Assembly (NCBI GenBank): GCA_913775525.1
Contig: CAJYLH010000002.1
Location: forward strand, 31,719 to 95,718
DNA from: an uncultured Chryseobacterium sp.
GTDB lineage: Bacteria > Bacteroidota > Bacteroidia > Flavobacteriales > Weeksellaceae
Length of the DNA stretch: 64,000 nt
Reading direction: 5' to 3'
The position numbers and the translations under genes are program-made. Below are positions 38,319-47,079 of the stretch, one piece after another; positions within the stretch are counted from its first letter, which is position 1, and each line of letters opens with the position of its first letter. The notes beneath the pieces are model-generated. The model was not told where the DNA came from, did no database searches, and saw only the letters and a program-made list of their open reading frames with translations.

Positions 38319-40691
38319 CTACAGCCGGTCCTGCTCGTCTGTTTTCTTAATGCTCTTTACATTTTTTACCGACTGATTTCCGAAGCTGTATTTTAACGAT
38401 AAAGTGAACCCCTGAGAATCACGGTAATCCAGAAAATAATTATCCTGATTGGCATACCGGGTACTGATCTTCTCTTGGGTAGTTCGGAATATGTCATTAA
38501 AAATGAAGCTGGCTTCCAGCTTTTTGCTGAAAAATTTCCTGTTCATCACCAGGTAGGCTGACCATGAAGATGAAATCCTGAAGGTTCCTTGTATCGAAGG
38601 AGAATTGTATCTGTGGCCGACTTCCAGATTCCAGTCACTGTTTTTATCCAGTTTGAACGAAGTGGAAATATCCGATACCCAGTTCATGACTTTGTTTTTA
38701 TACAATGCCTGATCGATCCCGATAAAGTAATTCTCATTGTGTTCCAGGTTCTCAGAAAACACCACGTTCCACCAGGGTAATACCTGAAGGTTTTTGTAAA
38801 GGCTCAGTCCGTAGGCCTGCCCTTTTTCTATATTGGTAAAATGATAGATCAGGCTTTTGGTAGCCGGTTCCTGAAAAGAGATTTCCATAGACGGATACAG
38901 TTCTTTGCGGTAATACAATTCCAGGTTCCATTCTTTCCAGGCATAGGTAAAATTAAGATTATGGACCATTGTCGCTTTCAGGTTCGGGTCTCCCTGAAAA
39001 TAGGAAAACAGGTTATAATAGGATTTGGCAGGGTTCAGCCATGAATAGGTAGGCCTGCTGATCCTTTTGCCATACGAAAGCCCGAATTCATGCTTCCCTT
39101 CTGTGGTATACTGAACATACATCGTTGGGAACAGGCTCCAGTATTGGTTCCTGTTGACCTGATACGGTTCGGAAACTATCCCTTCAAGGTCTGTCATCTC
39201 AGTCCGGAGACCTCCTTTGAAACTCCACCGGCCAAGCTGATACGATAGTGAAGAATACGCTGCAAAATTATGCTCGTTGTAATTAAAATCACTGCTCTTA
39301 TCAGGCCTGTACAGGAGTTGCCCGTTTTCATTATCTGAAAAATCCAGCTGACTAAATGTTTTCACGAAACTGTATTTAAGTCCTGCTTCCACGTCCAGCT
39401 TCTTTCCTTTCCACTGATAATCCAGTTGTGTGGAATACAGCTGTACTTCACTTCTGTTATCATTAAGAAAATTATTTTCTGCAGGCGGCTGGCCGGCAAA
39501 ATCCAGGTAAGTGAAAACATCCTGTGCTTTATGGGTAGTATTTGCCGTAAAATAATTGACCCACGTTATGCTGCTTTTTTCATTAAGCTTACGGTCAGCC
39601 TGTATACTCACTGAGTTATTGGAGGCGCCGGAAGAATGGTCATTGATAGTCTCATACCTGGATTCCACCATATCCTGGCTATTGTAGATCGCTGTAGGAA
39701 CATGATACACCCCGAAGAATTTTGGATTGAAATAGCCTGAATAATTCAGACTGACATTAGTCAGGCTGTCGATCTCATATTCGGCATTGAAGTTAACGGT
39801 ATTCTGATTCCTTCTCTCATCTTTCCGGTTCATGGTACTGACCCATCGGGTCTGGTCTTCCTGATAATGTACATAATCCGTACCCTCGCGGTAGTAGGTA
39901 CCGCTTCCATAGTAGTAAGCGGCCATAAGGGAAAGTTTATTCTTTCTGTAATATTGTGAGAGCCCTGCATTCCCTTTTGCATATTGTGTCTGAACGTATT
40001 TGGATGAAAGAACCCCTTTGTATCCTTCCACTTTATTTTTTTTCATGATGATGTTCAGTACTGCACTTCCCTGCGCCTCATATTTTGCCGGAGGATTGGT
40101 GATAACCTCTACCGATCTGATGTCATCACCCTGGGTGTTTTCCAGAAATGCCTTCAGCTCGTCACCGCTCATCATGATCTTTTTATCATTGATGGTTATC
40201 AGGATTCCGGTACTGCCTTTTACGGCAAGAACATCATTGTTAGCAGTTACATTCGGGGTTTTCTTTAAAATTTCCCAGGCATTCAGGGATGAAATATTGC
40301 TGTTTTCCACATTGAATTCGAGACGGTCGACTTTCCTTTTTACCAGCGGCTTCTTTTGAGACAATGTAACCGCTTCTATCACCTGTTCATTTTTCTTCAG
40401 GATCAATATAAGGTCATGTTCAGGCTTTTCCAGATCCACAACGTTCTCAACTCTTCCATAATCCCCAGCAGCAATGACCAGTTTTACAGACGGTCCGGGA
40501 AAACCTTCCAGTATAAATATTCCTCCTGCTCCTGTCTGAACGGTTCCTATTCTTTGATGATCCGCATTATAAACCTCTACAGGTATTCCCGAAAGCCCCG
40601 TATGATCTGAAAACATGACGGTACCCTGAATTTTTTGTTTCTGGCCCCACATGAAAACCGGAAAACACAGCAGTAAAAAATATTTGTACAT
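38319..40691 (-). CDS. TonB-dependent outer-membrane receptor (outer membrane beta-barrel family)
   Basis: 790 residues. Signal peptide MYKYFLLLCFPVFMWGQ, then a carboxypeptidase-regulatory-like beta domain (about 20-95: IQGTVMFSDHTGLSGIPVEV), then the plug (about 115-215: RLEFNVENSNISSLNAWEIL, DIRSVEVITNPPAKYEAQGSA) and a barrel of the outer-membrane beta-barrel family 3 type. This group lacks SusD partners and is linked to peptides, metals or siderophores. The gene is divergent from a two-component system; the 138-base gap carries three GGTTAA repeats, a probable response-regulator site. Confidence 0.9.
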   Translation of the reverse strand: MYKYFLLLCFPVFMWGQKQKIQGTVMFSDHTGLSGIPVEVYNADHQRIGTVQTGAGGIFILEGFPGPSVKLVIAAGDYGRVENVVDLEKPEHDLILILKKNEQVIEAVTLSQKKPLVKRKVDRLEFNVENSNISSLNAWEILKKTPNVTANNDVLAVKGSTGILITINDKKIMMSGDELKAFLENTQGDDIRSVEVITNPPAKYEAQGSAVLNIIMKKNKVEGYKGVLSSKYVQTQYAKGNAGLSQYYRKNKLSLMAAYYYGSGTYYREGTDYVHYQEDQTRWVSTMNRKDERRNQNTVNFNAEYEIDSLTNVSLNYSGYFNPKFFGVYHVPTAIYNSQDMVESRYETINDHSSGASNNSVSIQADRKLNEKSSITWVNYFTANTTHKAQDVFTYLDFAGQPPAENNFLNDNRSEVQLYSTQLDYQWKGKKLDVEAGLKYSFVKTFSQLDFSDNENGQLLYRPDKSSDFNYNEHNFAAYSSLSYQLGRWSFKGGLRTEMTDLEGIVSEPYQVNRNQYWSLFPTMYVQYTTEGKHEFGLSYGKRISRPTYSWLNPAKSYYNLFSYFQGDPNLKATMVHNLNFTYAWKEWNLELYYRKELYPSMEISFQEPATKSLIYHFTNIEKGQAYGLSLYKNLQVLPWWNVVFSENLEHNENYFIGIDQALYKNKVMNWVSDISTSFKLDKNSDWNLEVGHRYNSPSIQGTFRISSSWSAYLVMNRKFFSKKLEASFIFNDIFRTTQEKISTRYANQDNYFLDYRDSQGFTLSLKYSFGNQSVKNVKSIKKTDEQDRL

Positions 40692-40762
40692 TATTTTATC
40701 TTTTTGAATGAAATGAAAGACTTTTTCGTGCTGTAAAATTCATTATTACCAAGGGAAATTTC

Positions 40763-40790
40763 GGTTAACGGAAGGTTAATGGCGGGTTAA
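40763..40790. promoter_or_regulatory. three GGTTAA direct repeats with 11-base period
   Basis: GGTTAA begins at 40763, 40774 and 40785, exactly 11 bases apart, the geometry of OmpR/PhoB-family binding sites. It lies between the TonB receptor and the two-component genes, about 40 bases upstream of the kinase start. The OmpR-type regulator encoded at 42127 is the likely ligand. Confidence 0.6.
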
Positions 40791-40816
40791 TGCTGATTAG
40801 GGAAAAACTAATATTC

Positions 40817-40824
40817 TATCTTTG
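40817..40824 (+). promoter_or_regulatory. -7 element, leaderless kinase mRNA
   Basis: TATCTTTG, an exact TAnnTTTG, ends five bases before the kinase ATG at 40830. With the usual 5-7 base distance transcription would begin at or next to the A of the ATG. No TTTG at -33; activation by the regulator bound at the GGTTAA repeats would compensate. Confidence 0.5.
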
Positions 40825-40829
40825 CCCTG

Positions 40830-42137
40830 ATGGTTCGTAAAAGTAAAACTCTTATCCTGGCATTTGCAGGCCTTTTTCTCCTCTTACTGGGGATACAGGT
40901 CTACTTTCTGTATAAGACGTATCAGGTAAAAGAACGGCAAATATACCGGTCCGTACATGACAGGCTTACCAATTTTACGGATAAGCTTGAAGATGCAGGC
41001 GGAGTAAAAAACACAGACTATGATGATGAAGTCCACGATATCCTTGTAAAATACCATGACCATTTAATTAGCCATAGTGAATTCCTGTCCTTTTTTGAAA
41101 GAAACAGGAAAAATACGGAACAGCAATTATCCGGCTATATCAACCGTTCTTTTGAAGAAAAAGGATACCGTATCGCTGCCCGGATCAAATATACTTCCGT
41201 GACCTCACTGACTGATGGCGCACAGCTGATCAGCCAGCCGATAGTCCTGTATGAAACCAATAACAAAGTTGTTAAACCCGGGATTTTCAATACCGGAAGA
41301 TGGGAAACCTCATCTACTTCCAAGACGGATGAATTGAGGAAAAATTCTTTTCTTGTCCGGAGCAGAACAGATTTTGAGATCCTGAATATCCGGACTGTTA
41401 TTTTCAAGGAAATGATCCTCCTGATCGTATGCTGCGTCATCCTTCTGGCCAGCGTGCTGCTGCTGTATCTTTTTACCGTAAAAAACCTCATCAGGCAACA
41501 GAAGCAGGTGGAGGTACTGCACACAGTGGTGGATAATATTTCTCATGAATTTAAAACACCAATTGCCACTTTAAAAATTGCCTCAAAAGCCCTTAAAAAA
41601 GACTGGAACCCGGAGACGCTTCCTCTTATTGACCGGCAGATCGTACGTCTGGAAAACCTTATGGATCAGCTTCATGAAAGTGAAAAAGGGAAAATATGCA
41701 GTATAAAAGCGGAAGACTGGAGCTTCTTCATCCAGGATCTCACTTTTACCCATCCTGAAACCCTAATTGAAACCCAAATTTCCGTAACGGCAGCACTGCC
41801 TTTCGATAAAAACATGATGGAAACCATCGTTAAAAACCTTTGTGAAAACAGCATTAAGTACGGTTCAGATAAAATCACCGTCCAAATCAATACTACTGAA
41901 GGTATTTTACATATACTTGTTTCAGACAACGGACAGGGTATTGCAAAAAAGGAGCTTAAGAATATATTTGAAAAGTTCTACCGTGTACAGTCCGATAATA
42001 TCCATAATACGAAAGGACTGGGACTCGGCCTGTATTTCGTGCGGAATATCGTAGAACAGTATAAAGGTACCATCAAGGTGGAAAGCTCTATTGGCGCAGG
42101 AACATTATTTACCATACAGATGCCTTATGAAAATTAA
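40830..42137 (+). CDS. membrane sensor histidine kinase (HisKA type)
   Basis: 435 residues: transmembrane helix about 7-28, an extracytoplasmic sensor of about 165 residues, second helix about 193-215, no HAMP domain, HisKA box with H239 in VVDNISHEFKTPIATLK, and a HATPase domain (NLCENSIKYG, DNGQGIAKKE, GLGLGLYFV). It resembles the RprX group of Bacteroidota. Its 3' end overlaps the response regulator by 11 bases, so the pair is translationally coupled. The signal is unknown; context with a TonB receptor and peptidase points to envelope or nutrient sensing. Confidence 0.93.
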   Translation: MVRKSKTLILAFAGLFLLLLGIQVYFLYKTYQVKERQIYRSVHDRLTNFTDKLEDAGGVKNTDYDDEVHDILVKYHDHLISHSEFLSFFERNRKNTEQQLSGYINRSFEEKGYRIAARIKYTSVTSLTDGAQLISQPIVLYETNNKVVKPGIFNTGRWETSSTSKTDELRKNSFLVRSRTDFEILNIRTVIFKEMILLIVCCVILLASVLLLYLFTVKNLIRQQKQVEVLHTVVDNISHEFKTPIATLKIASKALKKDWNPETLPLIDRQIVRLENLMDQLHESEKGKICSIKAEDWSFFIQDLTFTHPETLIETQISVTAALPFDKNMMETIVKNLCENSIKYGSDKITVQINTTEGILHILVSDNGQGIAKKELKNIFEKFYRVQSDNIHNTKGLGLGLYFVRNIVEQYKGTIKVESSIGAGTLFTIQMPYEN

Positions 42138-42807
42138 GATTCTTTTAGCAGAAGATGATCCTGATTTCGGGATGATCCTCAAACAATACCTGGAACTGGA
42201 AGATTTTGAAGTGGGCTGGTTTCAGAACCCTGAAGATATTGCAGCAGCTATCTCAGGGCCGTTTCCGTACGAGCTCGGAATCCTGGACATCATGATGCCC
42301 AATATGGATGGTTTCTCTCTGGCAAAAATAATACTTAAAGTCCATCCTAAATTCCCGGTTCTTTTTTTAACCGCCAAAAACCAGAAAATTGACCGCCTGA
42401 CCGGACTAAAAATAGGTGCCGACGATTATATTGCAAAACCCTGTGATCCGGAAGAGCTGGTCCTGCGGATACGGAATATTCTGAAACGGACGTTGCCTGC
42501 TGCGGAAACAAAAATCAGTATCGGCCGTTATAATCTGGATACGGAAAAACTGCTGCTTTCACACCCCTCTGAAAATATCCGCCTCACTATCCGGGAACAG
42601 CAATTGCTGTTATACCTGTTGAGGCATAACCATAATACCATAAAAAGGGATGATATCCTGGAAAGCTTATGGGAAACCAACGACTATTTCACAGGAAGAA
42701 GCCTTGATGTCTTTATCAGCCGCCTTAGGAAATACTTTCAGCATGATCCCGAAATCAAAATCCAATCCCTGAGAGGAATTGGATTTGAAGTTGATTTTCC
42801 TGCATGA
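42127..42807 (+). CDS. OmpR-family response regulator (RprY-like)
   Basis: 226 residues from the ATG at 42127 (MKIKILLAEDDPDFG); a longer frame starting inside the kinase gene is rejected. Receiver with acidic residues in AEDD (9-11), phospho-acceptor D54 (LGILDIMMPNMDG), Lys in YIAKP; then a winged-helix domain (about 130-225: LTIREQQLLLYLLRHNHNTI, SLDVFISRLRKYF, SLRGIGFEVDF). Partner of the kinase at 40830. Probably binds the GGTTAA triplet repeat upstream of its own operon. Confidence 0.95.
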   Translation: MKIKILLAEDDPDFGMILKQYLELEDFEVGWFQNPEDIAAAISGPFPYELGILDIMMPNMDGFSLAKIILKVHPKFPVLFLTAKNQKIDRLTGLKIGADDYIAKPCDPEELVLRIRNILKRTLPAAETKISIGRYNLDTEKLLLSHPSENIRLTIREQQLLLYLLRHNHNTIKRDDILESLWETNDYFTGRSLDVFISRLRKYFQHDPEIKIQSLRGIGFEVDFPA

Positions 42808-42815
42808 TACCTATT

Positions 42816-43643
42816 TTAAAAGGAAAGTTCCGTAAGCACAGGGAAATGATCCGACGGATACAGAAGGTTTTCCCTCCTGTCGTTGATATGCCTGTGAGAC
42901 CTGATTTTAAACCCTTTTACAAAAATATAATCAATCCTTTCTTTTGGGATTTCATTCACATTAAAACCGGTGAAGGTCCCTTTAGGACCGTAATGTTTCG
43001 TTTCGGACTGGTAGTAGGTATCCTGAAGGTTTTTGGACATGATTTTAATCGGTTCTGAATCTTCAGTCAGGTTAAAGTCCCCGCTGACCGTTACCGGAAG
43101 TTTTTTAGGATTGATCTCCGTAATTTTTTTTAAGATCAGTTCCGAAGACTTTACACGCGCCACATTTCCGATATGATCAAAATGAAGATTCAGGGCCATG
43201 AATTCCTTATTCGATTTTCTGTCCCTGAACACTGCATAGGTACAAATCCTGTTAAGGGCTGCATCCCATCCCCTGGAAGGTTTCCCGGGTGTTTCGGAAA
43301 GCCAGAAGGTCCCTGACTTCAGCACCTGTAATCTTGCCGTATCATAAAAGATGGCTGAAAACTCCCCCTTTTCCTTACCATCATCCCTTCCTACGCCTAC
43401 ATAATCATAGTTTTTCAGACCGGTTTTAAGATCCTTCATCTGCTCAGGAAGCGCTTCCTGTACTCCAAAATAATCCGGATGGTAATACCTGATCAGGTCC
43501 AGGGCATCCTGTTTTCTTTGCGTCCATGCATTTTCCTTATCCGAATCCACCTGCAGCCTGATGTTAAAACTCATTACCTTAAGGTCCTGTGAAAATGACA
43601 GTACTGCCAGCATCAGGCAGACCACTGAAAATCTGAAATTCAT
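42816..43643 (-). CDS. secreted endonuclease/exonuclease/phosphatase-family protein
   Basis: 275 residues with signal peptide MNFRFSVVCLMLAVLSFSQ. EEP-fold motifs: MSFNIR (Asn), GVQEAL (Glu), NLHFDHIGNVAR, VSGDFNLTEDSEP (Asp/Asn), RIDYIFV and the final SDHFPVL with the catalytic His. Members are sphingomyelinase-, nuclease- or sugar-phosphate-phosphatase-like; the export signal suggests scavenging of phosphate or nucleic acid. Converges with the response regulator (8 bases between stops), with no clear terminator between. Confidence 0.88.
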   Translation of the reverse strand: MNFRFSVVCLMLAVLSFSQDLKVMSFNIRLQVDSDKENAWTQRKQDALDLIRYYHPDYFGVQEALPEQMKDLKTGLKNYDYVGVGRDDGKEKGEFSAIFYDTARLQVLKSGTFWLSETPGKPSRGWDAALNRICTYAVFRDRKSNKEFMALNLHFDHIGNVARVKSSELILKKITEINPKKLPVTVSGDFNLTEDSEPIKIMSKNLQDTYYQSETKHYGPKGTFTGFNVNEIPKERIDYIFVKGFKIRSHRHINDRRENLLYPSDHFPVLTELSF

Positions 43644-43666
43644 TGTTTGATTTTTAAAAATTTAAA

Positions 43667-43674
43667 CAAAAATA
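43667..43674 (-). promoter_or_regulatory. -7 element of the EEP-family gene
   Basis: TATTTTTG on the minus strand (exact TAnnTTTG), 23 bases ahead of the ATG. No convincing -33 element. Confidence 0.35.
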
Positions 43675-43730
43675 AAGTTTCTGTTTAAAAAAGAGGTTAA
43701 CAATTCCTTGGTATCATTTTAAAAGATGTT

Positions 43731-43766
43731 CATAAACAAAAACTCCGGATTATAATTCCGGAGTTT
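43731..43766 (-). terminator. intrinsic terminator after the second M1 peptidase
   Basis: AAACTCCGGA (43740-43749) and TCCGGAGTTT (43757-43766) pair perfectly; TTGTTT follows on the minus strand. Lies 21 bases past the stop at 43788. Confidence 0.85.
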
Positions 43767-43787
43767 ACTATTGATGGTTTTCTTATT

Positions 43788-45989
43788 TTATTCTTTCGTG
43801 AAGGTAAAATCCCTGCCGCCCTGCGAGAATGTAATGGTCTTACTGTCCTGGCTGAATTTAAGGGAGATCTGTGCCTGCTCAAACGTAAAGGTGCGATCAC
43901 CGGTATATTCCAGTGGAAATTCCGGTTGTCCGGTTGCCTGGGCATATAGCTGGTTGTTTTTCTCCACAAATGTAATTTTTATAGGAACTTGTTTGCTGCC
44001 GAATGTTCCGGTAAAATCTTTTATATTAATTTTCTCTACCGGCTTAGACTGCGCCGAATCCCAGGTCCATACATTATTCTTGCTGTTGGTATCCGGGATG
44101 GCCGATTCAGGATCCAGTTTCACCTGCTCAATTTCTTTCACAGAATCTATTTTAAATGTCCACTCCTTATTGCGCTTCCAGACTTCTACAGGTAATTGTA
44201 CTACCTGTGTAGTCCCATCCTTAAACTTCACCTGTACGGTAGTAGGCATCGGCAGCTGTCCCAGGTTTTCCACCGTGATCTGTGCTCCGCTCCTGAAATC
44301 TCCGTTTACATATTTCACATTTTTAACCGCCTGGTCTATTTTCCACTTGTTCATAAACCAGCCTCTCCAGAACCAGTTCAGCTCTTCCCCGGAAACATTT
44401 TCCATGGTATGGAAAAAGTCCCATGGCGTAGGGTGCTTAAATGCCCAACGGTCAATATATGTCCTGAATGCCTTATCAAATTTCTCCGGACCTAAGATCG
44501 ATTCCCTGAGGATCTGCAATCCCATTCCCGGCTTGTAATACGCCAGAACGCCGATGCTGTTTTCCTTCATATTATCCGGACCCACCATGATCGGCTCCAA
44601 ATTATCGCTCATGATATAACTTCCCATCTGGGCAATATTTTTCTTCCGGTAATATTCTCCTTTATTGAAGGCTTCTGTGGACAGTTCATTGATGAAGGTA
44701 TTGAATCCTTCGTCCATCCAGGCAAATAATCGCTCATTGGAGCCTACGATCATCGGGAACCAGTTGTGCCCGAACTCATGATCTGTTACTCCCCAAAGGT
44801 CTTCACCCTTGGAATCCATATGGCAGAATACGATTCCCGGATATTCCATCCCTCCTTCATTTCCAGCTACGTTGGTAGCGGCAGGATACGTATATCCATA
44901 CCATTTGGCAGAATAATGCTCAATCGCTGCCTTGGTATATTCCGTGGATCTTCCCCAGGCTTTTTCACCGGCACTTTCAGCAGGATACGCCGAGATCGCC
45001 AATGATTTCTTTCCCCCGGGAAGATTGATCCTTGCTGCATCCAGGATAAAAGCGGCTGAAGATGCCCACGCAAAGTCCCTGGCCTGGTTTATCCTGAACT
45101 TCCAGGTTTTGGTTCCGGACGGCTGGGCTTTTCCGATTTCAGATTCCGGGCGGATCATCACCGTTTTGTCACTGTTCCTGGCCTGATCCCAACGGCTATT
45201 CTGTTCTTTGGTATACACTTCCTTCGCATTGAGGAGCTCTCCGGAAGCAACAACATAATGACTGGCCGGCACGGTAATGTTGGCTGTAATGTCTCCGTAT
45301 TCCAGATAGAACTCAGAAGCACCCAGGTAAGGCATCGTATTCCAGCCGAGTACATCATCATACACACACATTCTCGGGTACCACTGGGCAATCGTAAAGA
45401 TCTTTCCGTTTTTGGTATCCTGGATCCCCATCCTGTCTGACCCGTATTGAGGAGACTTGAATGAATATTCTATTTTTATTTTTGCCACTCCGCCTCTGGA
45501 TTTCAGCTCTTTCGGAAGATCGATCTGCATCCTGGTATCGGTAACCGTATATTTTACGTCTTTCCCATCCAGCTTAACGGATTTTATCCGATAGCCTCCG
45601 TCAAAATCCTCTCCATGCGCCCCGTTCCTGCTTCCGGATAACGGTACCAGCGCATTTCCTCTGGAATCCTTCTTAAACAGGTTCTGATCTAATTGCAGCC
45701 AAAGGAACCCCATAGCATCCGGACTGTTATTGGTATAGGTGATCTCTGCGGTTCCCGTAAGTTCGTCCTGGGCATCATTGAGGGAGATATCCAGGTTGTA
45801 GTTTACGGCATTCTGCCAATAGGCATGCCCGGGTTGTCCGCTTGCCGAGCGGGTTTCCGTACCGGTCTGGGGATAGAAAAATGGCTTGAAGGCTTCTGTG
45901 TAATCATACTTTGGAGCTTCCTGGGCGTAGGCTGATGTAAAAAACAGAGCGGCCAGTGCAGGAACCAGAATTCGGGATCTAAGGTTCAT
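43788..45989 (-). CDS. M1-family metallopeptidase with C-terminal DUF3471-like domain
   Basis: 733 residues, signal peptide [23 protein letters not shown]-terminal beta-sandwich ([20 protein letters not shown]), gluzincin site H404-E-F-G-H408 with E427 in WMDEGFN; the exopeptidase motif reads [10 protein letters not shown]. Residues about 640-733 ([34 protein letters not shown]) form a lipocalin-like DUF3471-type extension that the first M1 peptidase at 36355 lacks. Periplasmic peptide degradation is likely. A 16-base palindrome sits 53 bases upstream. Confidence 0.93.
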   Translation of the reverse strand: MNLRSRILVPALAALFFTSAYAQEAPKYDYTEAFKPFFYPQTGTETRSASGQPGHAYWQNAVNYNLDISLNDAQDELTGTAEITYTNNSPDAMGFLWLQLDQNLFKKDSRGNALVPLSGSRNGAHGEDFDGGYRIKSVKLDGKDVKYTVTDTRMQIDLPKELKSRGGVAKIKIEYSFKSPQYGSDRMGIQDTKNGKIFTIAQWYPRMCVYDDVLGWNTMPYLGASEFYLEYGDITANITVPASHYVVASGELLNAKEVYTKEQNSRWDQARNSDKTVMIRPESEIGKAQPSGTKTWKFRINQARDFAWASSAAFILDAARINLPGGKKSLAISAYPAESAGEKAWGRSTEYTKAAIEHYSAKWYGYTYPAATNVAGNEGGMEYPGIVFCHMDSKGEDLWGVTDHEFGHNWFPMIVGSNERLFAWMDEGFNTFINELSTEAFNKGEYYRKKNIAQMGSYIMSDNLEPIMVGPDNMKENSIGVLAYYKPGMGLQILRESILGPEKFDKAFRTYIDRWAFKHPTPWDFFHTMENVSGEELNWFWRGWFMNKWKIDQAVKNVKYVNGDFRSGAQITVENLGQLPMPTTVQVKFKDGTTQVVQLPVEVWKRNKEWTFKIDSVKEIEQVKLDPESAIPDTNSKNNVWTWDSAQSKPVEKINIKDFTGTFGSKQVPIKITFVEKNNQLYAQATGQPEFPLEYTGDRTFTFEQAQISLKFSQDSKTITFSQGGRDFTFTKE

Positions 45990-46041
45990 TGAAATTATTT
46001 TTATAGCTTATGCAATAGGTTGCGGAAGACGGCAGATTGTT

Positions 46042-46057
46042 ACAGCATGCATGCTGT
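46042..46057. promoter_or_regulatory. 16-base perfect palindrome, possible operator
   Basis: ACAGCATGCATGCTGT, without a loop, lies between the SDR stop (46072) and the M1 peptidase start (45989). It has no T tract on either side, so an operator is more likely than a terminator. Confidence 0.3.
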
Positions 46058-46071
46058 TATATTTCAGAAAA

Positions 46072-46953
46072 TCAGCTTGACTTCTTTGCTTTGATCATGG
46101 CTTCCAGGGCATCCCACATTTCCTGAGGAACGTCTTCCAGCATATTGAACTCTCCGGCTCCCTGAAGCCACTCGCCTCCGTCTATCGTAACCACCTCTCC
46201 GTTCATATAGGCAGAATAGTCCGACACTAGATAAGCAGCAAGATTGGCCAGCTCCTGATGTTCACCTACCCTTCTTAATGGTACTTTTTTCTTCATGTCG
46301 AACTTTTCCTGAAGATCTCCGGGAAGCAGCCTGTCCCAAGCTCCTTTTGTAGGGAACGGCCCCGGTGCAATGGCATTGAAACGGATGCCATATTTGGCCC
46401 ATTCAACGGCCAAAGAACGGGTCATTGCCAGAACGCCGGCTTTAGCACAGGCAGAAGGCACTACATAAGCAGATCCCGTCCAGGAATAAGTGGTAACAAT
46501 ATTAAGGACCGTTCCTGGAGCTTTTGAATCGATCCAATGCTTTCCGATGGAAAGTGTACAGTTTTTGGTGCCTTTAAGAACGATATCCAGAATAGAATCG
46601 AAAGCGGAATGCGTAAGGCGTTCTGTAGGAGAAATAAAGTTTCCTGCAGCATTGTTCAGCAGGATATCAATGCTGCCGAATGCTGCGAGTGTTGCTTCCT
46701 TCATTGCTTCCACCTCGTCCCAGTTTCTAACGTCACAGGCTACGCAAAGCACCTTTCCGCCGGTCTGTTCTTCCAGCTCCCTGGCAGTCACCTGGAGTTT
46801 TTCAAGATTCCTGGAAGTGATGACGACCTTTGCGCCCAGTTCCAGGAAATACTTGGTCATGGCTTTTCCAAGACCGCTCCCGCCGCCGGTTACAATAGCA
46901 ACTTTATCTTTAAGGGCTCCTTCGCGAAGCATTGGCTGTGTGTACAGATTCAT
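46072..46953 (-). CDS. SDR oxidoreductase, 2,4-dienoyl-CoA reductase-like
   Basis: 293 residues. Rossmann motif TGGGSGLG (23-30), NNAAGNFISP, and PSACAKAGVLAMTRSLAVEW, where the Tyr of the normal YxxxK pair is replaced by Ser. This SxxxK arrangement with NAAGNF and a PGPFPTKGAWDRL segment is the pattern of 2,4-dienoyl-CoA reductases. It would remove double bonds in unsaturated fatty acyl-CoA before beta-oxidation. Alone between the M1 peptidase and the divergent GH92 gene. Could also be a different acyl-CoA SDR. Confidence 0.85.
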   Translation of the reverse strand: MNLYTQPMLREGALKDKVAIVTGGGSGLGKAMTKYFLELGAKVVITSRNLEKLQVTARELEEQTGGKVLCVACDVRNWDEVEAMKEATLAAFGSIDILLNNAAGNFISPTERLTHSAFDSILDIVLKGTKNCTLSIGKHWIDSKAPGTVLNIVTTYSWTGSAYVVPSACAKAGVLAMTRSLAVEWAKYGIRFNAIAPGPFPTKGAWDRLLPGDLQEKFDMKKKVPLRRVGEHQELANLAAYLVSDYSAYMNGEVVTIDGGEWLQGAGEFNMLEDVPQEMWDALEAMIKAKKSS

Positions 46954-47079
46954 AATTTATTTTTTCCTAAAAATAAGAAATATCAGAATGGGAAAACTAA
47001 AATTACCCGGTTAAATGCATGTGACAAATAATTATTAATCAATTTTAGCTATTTTTAGCTTTTAAAATTTTATTCACCA

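Noticed and set aside
43771-44538. 255-codon plus-strand frame opposite the second M1 peptidase
   Set aside because: Overlaps the peptidase C-terminus and its terminator; low-complexity Ser/Cys-rich translation typical of a shadow frame.
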